Shown here in pieces: positions 29,792-38,955 of a stretch of DNA of 38,955 nt. The position numbers and the translations under genes are program-made. The first letter of the stretch is position 1; every line of letters begins with the position of its first letter. Source of the stretch: Actinomortierella ambigua (lineage: Eukaryota > Mortierellomycota > Mortierellomycetes > Mortierellales > Mortierellaceae). The notes under the pieces were generated by a model that saw only the letters and a list, made by a program, of their open reading frames with translations, ran no database searches and had not been told where the DNA came from. The DNA is taken from NCBI GenBank assembly GCA_016098155.1, contig JAAAJB010000336.1, forward strand, positions 1 to 38,955, in the 5' to 3' direction.

Positions 29792-32700
29792 ATGTCTTCT
29801 GTGAAGCGCGCGCTCATCCGCGCATCATTGCTGGTGCTTGGCCTACTGGCATTCAATGCTCGGGCCAACATTTTGCAACTTCAAGTCAGCGCTGCAGGCA
29901 GCAATGAAATCGTCAAGTATGAGCTTCAAGCCAATGTCGTGTCTTGTGGATTAGACCCCGCAGGAGGAGGAGGAGGAGCTTCGAACTCGGAGTCTGGCAG
30001 GCTTTGTACTTCACCAGAGTCCAAACTTTTTGGCAACATTGTCATCGTAGAGGGTACACCACATCCTGGTACCACAGGAGTGCGAGTAAGTCCGCATTTT
30101 TTCTTTTTCTCGCAGCCATAGTTCTTCACAAAATTTAGCAATCACGTATGATGGCTTACCGGAGAACCATCTCATTTTTCAACAAAATTTTCAGGGTCGT
30201 CTTTATGACGTGGGTACACTATGCAACGTCAAGTTGACCGAAAAGATCGACCGGGCATGGATTGCCTTTATGGACTGCGGCGGATGTCCACTAGCGACCA
30301 AGATGGCCAATCTGGCACGTACCAATCCTCAGGCAGTTCTTCTTTACAACCAATCGAATTGCATTTTCTCCAACAAATCGCCATCCGAGAACACACCGTC
30401 GTCTACTGTGTCCTCAACCGCCCCCGCTTCTGCAACGTCGTCATCTACTCCAGCCCCGCCACCTGCCTCAACATCGGCATCCACCTCAGCATCGGCACCC
30501 ACCTCAACACTGGCATCTACCTCAGCACTGGCACCCACCTCAACACCGGCACCTGCCTCCACACCGGCATCCACCCCAGCACCGGCACCAAGTGCGCCTT
30601 CTCAAGCCACCCCCACCCCCTCTCCTCCTCCAAAACCTGAGCCAGCAGGAGGAGATGATCAAAAGAAACCGCCTGCGCCTCCAGCTGCGGACCCAGAGAA
30701 TCCCAAAGACAACCCTTCATCAGACGAGCCGAAGGATCCTCCAAAGGGTGATGATGATGGGTCGAACGAGAAGGATGATCCAGATGATGATGACGAAGAG
30801 GAGGATGACGACTCGGCAGACAAAAGAAGACGTCGAAGTCTGTACGCGCGTGCCGACTCTCCACAAAAGAAGACGGGTGTTTCCCTCAATGGCGACGGTG
30901 CTAGTACCGCAGGCAATGGCCATTCTGCGGGTACTGCTGCCGCTATTCCCACAAACGTTTTCTTTGACTCTGTCATCACACTGGCCATGGCCGACCAAGT
31001 GGTGATCGACTATCTGTTCAAGGTTCTTCTTGGTCCTGCCAGTTCGTCGCCGCTCCCAGAAGCGCTCTCGGCAATCAAGAACCGAAGCGCCCAAGCCATT
31101 GGTGGTCAAGACCTCGCAAGCACATCCGTGACAGACTTGATGATCAGCATCTCACCGGTCATGGTCGCGCCCAACCCGGGCGAGACTCAACTCCTTTCCA
31201 TGTCCAAGCCCATCTTTGTTGGCGTTGCCATCATCATTAGTCTGTTGGTCGGCTATGTCCTGCTTGCCCATGTTGTCAGGCCATTGTACCGCCGGTACAG
31301 GGAGAACAGAGACGACAGCGATGGAATGCAGCCATTGGGCGACGATGGCGAGCATCATCCGCATCGAGGCGATCTCGAAGGAGGCCATCGTGACCCGGGT
31401 GACCAGCACGAGCAGCAAGAGCAACAGCAACGCAACATTCGCGCCTCCGATTGGAAGGCATTGAGCATGTTTCCAACTTCGGATTTTGGATCTCTCCGTC
31501 GATCCAAGGGAAGCGGCTCCTTTGCTCCAGACCGGGATCCCGAGAAGGAGATGATGGAAGTCCAAGACTCTGCTCCGGGCAATGAGCAAACTGACCTTGC
31601 TGACGATCGAGACGAAGTCCATTCTGGCTTGCCTGCATGGAAGAATCAGCCGCAGCAGCATCAGAATTCTGTGACCGACAGCAATGTTGGGGGTATGATG
31701 GTTGCCAATTATGAAGGAGGCGAGGGTGGAGAAGTGGGCCACGAGACCGGTTATGATGGCTTCCAGCATTATGACGGCTACAACGCGCACGGCACGAGCG
31801 AATATAGATCCAACCTGCTCGACTACAACTACCACGATTCAACGACCCACCAAGATCTCTATCTCGATCGCCTGTACAACACCACAGGGTACGACCAGCA
31901 CCCAGATGAACTCGGTAACGCCGCCGTCCAAAGCTGGCAGAGGGGTGTGCAGTCTGATTTGCAAGATGACTATTCGGTGAAGGTCCTGGACCGCTCAGCG
32001 ACCTCTCGCTCGAACAACGATTTGCCGCAAATGATTGAGGTTGATCATAATCCCGAAGGCCAGCGTGTCCATCGCCGACACGGCAGCGAGCTGTTTGGGT
32101 GGGTAGATCACCCCCGTCGCAGCCTTGACATATTGCAAAGGGTTGGCGGTGCCAATCATCGCGTGTCCACCGATTCCACAGCCTTTTCCCAGGCAGCCTC
32201 CGGTGATGGTGGAGGAGCAGGCGGTGCCCATCGCCTATCTCGCAGCAACAGCAGTGGTGGCTCGGGTGGTCTGGCCTCAACCATTCGCCGGGGTTTGATG
32301 TCATCAGCGCAAGCTTCGCCAATCAACGGAGTCGATATCGAGCGGGACCCCGAAGATCATTTCACCACAAAGGCAGCAAGACCAAGCAAGATACATACTA
32401 CCTATGGTACCGGCCCCATGTCAGCATCCGCCGCTGCATCCTCGTCGTCCCCCTATCATTTTTCGTTCCCAGAAGACCGCTCCCCCATGGTCCGTGCGAG
32501 TTTGGATGTCCCACGCCAGCAACCTCAGCGGGCCACCCAGCACTGGTCGCCGGTCGACGCGGCAGCCACAACGCCCACAACCAACAACCACAGCAGCATT
32601 AATAGCGCGTCCGGGAGGCATCCCCGTGCCTCCTTTGCTGGTGATTTCCCACGACGCACCAGTCTCGATGGTCTTCACTCTGCCTCAACCACAGGCCCTG

Positions 32701-33953
32701 CATCAAGCACCTATCGCCGAAGCCTGGATCAAGGAAGACCCTCGGCAGGCCTAGCTGGCTCTCCTTCCTCCAACCTCTCGGGTTTGCAGGACGTCAATGG
32801 TGTCGCCGAGGGCGTGACGACCCGGATTGATCTGGCCGAGCTGATGAAGCAAGAAGAGGAGATTGCATTCGTCCTCCATCCTCCTCCTCCAACCTCACCT
32901 CAACCAAACGTCGATAAGACGGCCACGCCCACGAGTGCAAGGGTGATGAGTGCGAGGCCGTCAGAGGGCCCAGGGTCCGAAAACATTGTGTACGCGCCGA
33001 TCCCCATCACACCAACGTCGGCGACCCGTTTGACTCACGCTGAGGAGCTGAACGATCGCACTCGTCAGAAGCGGCCCTTTCGTGCCCATGCCGTCAAGCC
33101 CGACCGTATCCTGACCACCAGTGCCGCCATTGCCACCTCGTTTACCAACCCTCGAGCCCAACGTGACGAACGTGCAGCAGCAGCAGCCCACAATGCGACC
33201 ACCGTCCATGGCAATGTCAAAAACCATGGTGATGAAGGCCACGACGTAAAAAGCGAGAACGACGACGACGACGACGACGACGAAGATGATGACGAGGACA
33301 GTGATGCCCGCGTTTCCCCGCAATGCCCGATCTGCCTGGAGCAGTACAGCAAGAATACAATGGTCCGCTCGTTGCCCTGCCACCACTACTTTCATCAGCC
33401 CTGCATCGACGCCTGGCTGCTCTCGAACGACCGTGGCGAATGGGCCTGCCCCGTCTGCAAACAAGACCTGATGGTCCTTTCAGGCCAACCCCATATGAGC
33501 CGGTCCTGGCGCGCAAACCACCCAGAGGAGGTGCATCACCAGTTCCATGTCTCGCCAGACCTATTGCAGCAACAACAACAACAGCAGCAGCAACAGCCAT
33601 CTCATCCTCCAGAGTATGGTCAACCACTGGAGACTAGTAGTGCATTGAGCCCTATCGGAGCCTTGAGTCCCTTTGGCTCGCTTTGGGTCGATCCAGACAG
33701 ACTCCATTCCCACCCCGCTGGCGCTGCTACGACCCGATCATCAGCTGCCGCGCCAGTAGGAGGAGCAGCGAATGCCTCGCCCAAAACAACTCGGGGTACT
33801 TTCCTCCGGCGTTCCTCTCGTGCCCCCCTCAATGAGCAGGAGGCCACCACTCCCGTCTCTGGCTCTCAGACACCATTGTCGGCCAAGACGCCTCACACGC
33901 CCTCCAGGCTGAGAAGCATCTTTAACCGCTTGGGATCACCCCAGCAACATTAA
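29792..33953 (+). CDS. PA-TM-RING family E3 ubiquitin ligase (1350 aa, 2 exons)
   Basis: A predicted endomembrane or plasma-membrane ubiquitin ligase. Exons 29792-30085 and 30195-33953. The signal peptide (about residues 1-25) is followed by a protease-associated-like luminal domain containing LYDVGTLCNVKL and WIAFMDCGGCPLATKMANLA, then a Thr/Ser/Pro/Ala minisatellite region and an acidic stretch, one membrane helix (about 437-459), and a very long disordered cytosolic part. Near the C-terminus an Asp-rich run leads into a RING-H2 domain at about 1142-1186: CPIC, LPCHHYFHQPC, CPVC with all eight zinc ligands. A poly-Gln run lies near 33565-33596. PA-TM-RING proteins (RNF13, RNF167, GRAIL) are usually 350-450 aa, so the long linker is unusual. 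The start is chosen for its signal peptide. Confidence 0.88.
30461..30586 (+). repeat. Coding minisatellite, seven 18-base units
   Basis: Seven tandem 18-base units (consensus close to ACCCACCTCAACACCGGC) encode six-residue Thr/Ser/Ala/Pro repeats in the luminal stalk of the RING ligase. The unit length keeps the frame, so copy number can vary without breaking the gene. The composition suggests an O-mannosylated stalk. Confidence 0.9.
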
Positions 33954-34203
33954 TGAGATCTACTAGCAGACGTTCACGATTTTTTTTTTTTGGTTCATCG
34001 TGAGTTCCCCTCCCCCCATACTTTTCATCTTGCAATTGCACTGGGGTCTAATATGACACAACGTCCCACACACACACATCCCTTTTTCACTTCCAACTCC
34101 CAAATAAAAGAATGCAAGAAAAGAACAATATAAAATATATTTTATATAATAGAGAGATAGGCATGTATAGGCGTCTTTGTAAAATGACAAACTTTTTTTT
34201 TGT
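33954..34203. terminator. Convergent 3' region, RING ligase / PQ-loop
   Basis: AATAAA at 34103-34108 is the probable poly(A) signal of the RING gene. A very AT-rich stretch at about 34120-34160 follows, before the PQ-loop stop codon at 34204. Confidence 0.5.
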
Positions 34204-36909
34204 TCAAAGATCTCTAGCATCGACGGCCATCTCCCCATGATGGGTAGATAAAAACGTCTCGTCGTCCTGATCCACGAGCATGCTGTATCCTCCAGGGGCA
34301 GTGGCTCGTGGAGTGCCCAAGTGACTTGACGGATGTGACAAGCACACCGTCTCCGGTCTTGACTGGGCGCGCGACTGTCTTTGCGACAGGTGTCGAGAGG
34401 ACCTCCGCCTGCGGTGATGATGATGATGATGTCGACGCCCATGTTGTCGTCGTCGCAATTTCGAATAATACAACCACTGCAAGAATATCGACACATCAAA
34501 CATCAGCGTTCCCGACGATCCCAGAATGTACGGCACCGCCTCCTTCAAGAACTGCCTCGACGTCTCCGGGTTCACCGCCGCCGGCGAGTTGAGGATCGAC
34601 AGCGCATACGTGAAATTGCCCATCGCCGCCCAGAAAAACATCAGGATCGACAAACCCTGAACCGACTTTCGCTCATAGTTCTTCCACAGTTGCGGCATCC
34701 GGCTCGTCAGGTAGAAGATCGTGCACACCCATGCAAAAATGCGCCCCAGCTGGTGCACGGCTGGATCGATCGCCTCTGGTGTGTCGCCGCCGGTAATGCT
34801 ACTACCATCGTAGTTGTCCTGTCGCTTCATCACGCGTCCTGCCATCATTAGCATCTTCCCGGCGCTCGCTACTGACGTGCCGGTGGATGAGCCTGCAGGG
34901 ACCGTGCTGCGTAGTGTTAGGAACAAGAGTCCAAACAGCACAATGGACGTACTATTTTTTTTTGGACATAAGAGGGGGTTAGATAACGCTCTTCCGCCAT
35001 TTCGTGGTACATGTCCCCTGCCTCCATTCTCTCTCTCTTCAGGTTAGAACAACACACGGGCTTTTTTTTTACCTCCTACGATGTGCAATCTCCTCCGTAT
35101 ACGTGGCACGTCGCGTTCGGGTCCGTTGCATTAATGGCGCCACGGCCTCGAATTGCTCGCCACCGCCACCGCTCGGCATTATGCCATGTTCCAGATCTTC
35201 ATCCTCGCCTCCCATCGGAAGGTAGCCCCCACGCAGCGAAGCACCCGTGATCGTCGTCGACCGAGTCCGCTTTGGAACAAAGGCCTCGTCGGCAATAACA
35301 GCACCGGCAGCAACAGAGGTTTCTATCCGTAGAGGTGGTGTCTGAGGTCGAGAAGTCGAGGTCGGGAAGCCCATTTCCGAAATCTCGGGAAGGCTCGCAA
35401 TTAGGATATTTGGCAGCGTCTTTCGACGGTTATGTTGCCTTGTGTAGTAGATCCATTGTCCAAAGAGGATGATGTCGGCCACACAAAAGTAGATTGCCAG
35501 GTATTTCTATAATGGTGGTCAAAAAAAATACATATATTGAGGGTTAGGGAAGATGGAGGAGGGGGGGGATGATAGCACACGCTCAAGTTTTGGAAGAAAA
35601 GAAGCTTTCTCTCCACTTTGCGAAAGGGTTGTTTGTCACACGACAAAAACAATTACCTGGAATGGCAGCTGATTGGTGAGATAGCACCCTAGCAGGTTAC
35701 AGAGGTCGCCTGGAGGAAACAAGCAAAGTTCGGCCCAAAGACGCGTGGTCAGTCAGATGTGCAACACAAAGAAGCACCCTTTTTTTTTTCCATGCCCTTC
35801 GCTTCCTGACGCCCCCTCCCTTCCCCCTCTTTTCCTCCCTTCTCAATCCACACTCCCTCTTCCACCCAGCAGATCCTATCCATCCCTCCTTCTCTCCTGT
35901 TGCCCCAACCCCCTCCCCCTCCCCTTCCTCCCCAACAACCTTTGGATGTCTATCGTGTCTGCAGTACCGTCATTTCACATCATCGAAGCTTTCCTCTTCT
36001 GGTCTTCTTCTCTCTCTTCCTCCAGCCCTTTCGTTGATTTTCCACATATGCTTGTTGCTGTGGTGTTTTTCCACTCACCAAGGAGCCAGTTCACGAGAAA
36101 TGGCAATGACAATGATTCTAAACAAAATAAAAGACAGGTGGCAGAACGTGAGGTTAGTCCATATGGCACATTGATTTTTTTTTTGTTGGCTTTGGTCTCA
36201 AACTCATTTACCCGCCGATCCAAGCTTGAAGTTCTCAATGATCTGGCTATTTAGTCCCACATCACAAGAGTGAAAGGAAGAAAGATATAGTGAGTGATGA
36301 GTGCCATATTGCCCCCCCTCCCTTTTCTCTTCCCCAATGGATTTGAGGGTTGACGGGGGGGGGGAAAGCCCAGTCCTAATTTGCCCAAGGTTGTAATGTT
36401 GTGTTGTGGTGAATGATATGGGAAGAGAGGGAGGGGGGAAGCTCCCATCCTCCCTATGCCGACTTTCTTGTTCGAGAGTGAACACTATCATCCAACCAAC
36501 CAACCAACCAGCTAACCAAACCACGTACGGAATTTGAGCATTCAGCCAAGCGAAGATGGAGGCGTATCCTACATACCACAAAAGAGAATCAATAGTCAAA
36601 GTGTTAGTGAGGATTGGTGGCGCTCAACTGATACAGATCTAAAATCTGTTAAAATTGCTCCCCCCTCTTCTATCTTTTCTGCCATACCAAGGACGATACT
36701 CCATGCATGCCGTTGAGTCGAAGCGCACTCTCCAAATAGTTTCTAGTCAACAATGGAAATGATGTAAGGTAACAGAGAATGTTTAGCATGAGCAGAGAGG
36801 GTGGGCTCCTACTCGAATGGTAGTATGCATGGAGCAGGCTGCATTGTCACACATGCATGACTTTGCTTACATAGATCCAGCCTATACATTGCTGTGCCGG
36901 ATCTTCCAT
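34204..36909 (-). CDS. PQ-loop repeat vacuolar transporter, Ypq1/PQLC2-like (480 aa, 8 exons)
   Basis: A seven-helix PQ-loop protein; relatives export cationic amino acids from vacuole or lysosome. Exons 36909-36871, 36742-36688, 36568-36529, 36246-36212, 36117-36079, 35709-35657, 35506-35073, 34951-34204. Phases match throughout. The N-terminus MEDPAQQCIGWIY leads to the first PQ motif NAQIPQIIENF (Pro45-Gln46), then SLSLPFLVNWLLGDLCNLLG and TNQLPFQKYLAIYF, all strongly conserved in the family. A long hydrophilic loop of about 130 residues (about 105-232) follows helix 4. The second PQ motif is TSRMPQLWKNY (Pro318-Gln319), then GLSILMFFWAAMGNFTYALS. The tail has a His/Arg-rich run. Yeast Ypq1 is about 308 aa, so the loop and tail account for the excess. 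Confidence 0.92.
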
Positions 36910-37912
36910 AGCTGCTAGAGACAAGGACAAGAATCAAGATGAGAGTAATGAAGATTCCTGTCAAGTAGTCCCTTAGCAATGAGTGAATGGGGAAAGGTGG
37001 AGTTTGTTGGAGGAAGGAATAAAAAAAAAAGGAGAAAGAAGGCAAAGAATAAGGGGTGATAACAGAGAACTAAGAACCCAAGGATACAAGGTGATAACAG
37101 GTGATATCGAGTCAGCTGAAAGAGCGACAACGAAGGTAAAAAAGAAAAAGGAGAGAGAGCTGTCAAGAAGAGGCACCGCCACCACAAGCTACTTTCGTCT
37201 ACACCCTTCATCTCCGAAATGAACCCCGCCCTGAAAGGGTGTGCCTGCCTAAAGGGATAGCTCAGTGGCTGTCGGAACATGGAATGCTGTCCCTGCCACC
37301 CAACAATACCTTATTCAGGTACACAATGCTTCATTTCCGTGCTGACTTTTTGGATAGTTTACTTTGCTGGACTACTGTCTTTGGCTGTGGTTTCTCCTTC
37401 GTCTGTCTATGCAACAAAGAAGACAGCACCTGGATTCAGCTGATTGCCTCTGCTGGAGGAAGATGTGGTCGTTCCAGGTTTTGGCACAAACCGATCAAGA
37501 ATGTGAATCGAGCCCTAGATAAGGTGGGTGAGGTTGTAGATGACCAAAATGTGTACCCCCCGATAGGCAATTGGTTCGGCCTCGCGAGGACTCGCCTGTG
37601 CGAGTGGAATAAACGAATCATCAAACCACTTTGAATACACTGGGCTTCAACATGAGCATGTTCGCGTATCTATATAAAGTGGGTGTGCCAAATGTGGCGA
37701 TGCATCATCAGAGAGACATTATGTGTGTACCTCTTTCTAATGGCCCGTCCAAAGAAAGTGAAATACCAACCTCTATGCATTTCTCTCCATTTACCATTTC
37801 TTTCGATGAAGGTGATACTCTTTGACCTCCAGCGAAAGAAAAGAGATAGAGAGCTGGAGTAGAGCATTCACGAGAAGTACAAATAGAGAGTGCCTCTGAT
37901 GTCGTAAAATGA
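36910..37912. other. Upstream region of the PQ-loop gene, otherwise gene-poor
   Basis: The first few hundred bases should hold the PQ-loop promoter. Plus-strand frames at 37239-37634 (131 codons) and 37631-37825 have no recognisable domain. The right half borders the hAT relic and may include its decayed 3' end. Confidence 0.45.
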
Positions 37913-38233
37913 TTATATGGTACTACCAAAAAAAAAAAGGGTACGACAAATGCTTAAGGCAAGTCCAACTGGTTCTAACCAAGATAGAATCTCCAATAGC
38001 CTCAAGCATCTGTCTGCATAGTGGATAAATATTATGTCCGAGATTGTGGACGGGTGAAGCCGACTTCGGCGCTGTGAAATGCGGATCCCCCCCCCCCCAG
38101 CACTGAACAGGTGCTCTTTGGGGACTGAGGTAGCCAAAGCTGTCAGGCACTTGCGTGCCAGGCGGGATAATACATGAAGATCAGGGAGAAAAGCTTGTCC
38201 GTGGACGACAGTTGAGTCGGGAACACGGTTCAC
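37913..38233 (-). mobile_element. hAT-family transposase relic (C-terminal dimerisation region)
   Basis: The minus-strand frame contains LPDLHVLSRLARKCLTALA, then TSVPKEHLFSAGGG, then ISQRRSRLHPSTISDIIFIH. This is the classic order of the hAT C-terminal dimerisation domain (leading WW/LARxxL region, ATS-P-ER-FS-AG, KRRNRLSP, hydrophobic end). A run of about 11 G (C on the plus strand near 38089-38099) falls within the SAGG segment. The upstream sequence on the same strand is broken into short frames, so the element appears inactive. Terminal inverted repeats and target duplication were not found by eye. Confidence 0.75.
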
Positions 38234-38955
38234 TGATAGACAAGGATCTCATCAATGGATAACCCTGCTGTCGTTTACTGTCCCGAAGCGAGGTTGTGAG
38301 GATGGAAAATGATCTTATCGATGAGGTCCTAGCGTTGTTGGTCGATATCGGCAGTGGCAAAATGTTAGTTTCCCACGAGCTCTGGAAGGAAAAAAGGAAG
38401 GCGCGAGATTCAATCGCTCTTCTTGGAACATCGCCATAGGAACATCATAATCCAGATTTGCGCCAAATGTTACCACAACTTGTGTTGGTGGAACGGATAT
38501 TTTGGCCTCGTTGTCGCGCGCTGCTCTCGCATTACAAGATTTTGGCAACATCGAGGACTTTGCACCCTTTCTCAGTTACCCAACACTAGAAGAACGTAAA
38601 ATGCATGACATCTGGGGAAGGGGTCTACTTGATGTGGCACGAGGGGTTGACAAGCGGTATCGCGTTTTGGAAGATTGGTGGCGTCGAGGGTGTTCATGTC
38701 GACCCCATGGTGCTACGCTGATGACCCAATGTGCACTCGCCATTATAGAACTTAACCAGCTACCCTCTTTTGAAAGGTCGCCTGCGTAGCGGTCCATCAG
38801 TTTCTCATAAGTATCATAATCAAACCAGCCAGTGGCACTCTGCCAACATGGATAGGATGGCAGCTGCGACTCGATATTCTTTTTTTTCCTACCCACACAG
38901 GCTTGTCTAGCAAACACCCTTCTCTTGTACACATCCCCTCCCCTCCACAGCACAC
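38234..38955. other. Unresolved right edge, possible decayed transposase or gene fragments
   Basis: Minus-strand frames at 38315-38551 and 38576-38953 and a plus-strand frame at 38502-38789 have protein-like composition (for example GWFDYDTYEKLMDRYAGDLS on the minus strand), but I recognise no domain in any of them. Position upstream of the hAT C-terminus on the same strand makes decayed transposase sequence or a nested insertion the simplest explanation. The window ends before this can be judged. Confidence 0.35.

Noticed and set aside
30221..30640. Repetitive CRISPR-like or second-frame protein signal at the 18-base repeats
   Set aside because: Units are directly adjacent with no spacers and keep the frame of the RING ligase. 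It is a coding minisatellite.
31276..32322. 348-codon antisense frame inside the RING ligase exon
   Set aside because: Composition (His/Arg/Ser/Cys-rich) is what the complement of a Ser/Gln/Asp-rich coding sequence produces. No domain, start context or splice logic supports it.
37239..37634. 131-codon plus-strand frame
   Set aside because: No recognisable domain, no splice partner, and it lies in the upstream region of the PQ-loop gene next to transposon debris. Coding status cannot be supported.

Overview
This is a nuclear contig from a filamentous fungus. The evidence is intron-rich genes (introns mostly 50-250 bases with GTAAGT/GTATGT donors and pyrimidine-rich acceptors), eukaryotic proteins such as a RalGAP beta subunit, Rok1, Sft2 and PQ-loop transporters, and LINE and hAT transposon relics. 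The mix (a RalGAP beta homologue, a bacterial-type mitochondrial-looking histidyl-tRNA synthetase, many Gln/His/Ser runs) suggests an early-diverging lineage such as Mortierellomycota/Mucoromycota. That placement is inference.

Layout. Positions 1-5.5 kb are gene-poor: a perfect 41-base foldback at the left edge, a decayed LINE 3' end on the minus strand, then two small secreted cysteine-rich protein genes (98 aa with one intron, plus strand; 97 aa, minus strand). From 5.5 to 37 kb lies a dense housekeeping block of eleven genes that alternate strand without exception: RalGAP beta (-), uncharacterised coiled-coil protein (+), BEM46/ABHD13 hydrolase (-), TMEM70-like mitochondrial membrane protein (+), ROK1/DDX52 helicase (-), bacterial-type HisRS (+), ZNF511-like zinc finger protein (-), SFT2 (+), nodulin-like MFS transporter (-), PA-TM-RING E3 ligase (+), PQ-loop vacuolar transporter (-). 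Positions 37-39 kb are again gene-poor and hold the C-terminal end of a hAT transposase.

I rebuilt the exon structures by hand, requiring splice consensus, matching phase and family homology at each junction. All eleven block genes close into one continuous frame. Two introns (RalGAP beta intron 1 and SFT2 intron 3) need a GC donor, AG|GCAAGT, and a GT alternative breaks the frame in both.

The genes do not form one pathway. Several belong to membrane traffic and membranes (RalGAP beta, SFT2, PA-TM-RING ligase, PQ-loop and MFS transporters), two look mitochondrial (TMEM70-like, HisRS) and one is in ribosome biogenesis (ROK1). Two divergent pairs share very short promoters: ROK1/HisRS (269 bases) and ZNF511/SFT2 (238 bases). 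I saw no tRNA, rRNA, CRISPR array, secondary-metabolite cluster or unmistakably new multi-gene system. The most novel-looking items are the two secreted cysteine-rich proteins beside transposon debris and the uncharacterised 283-aa protein.
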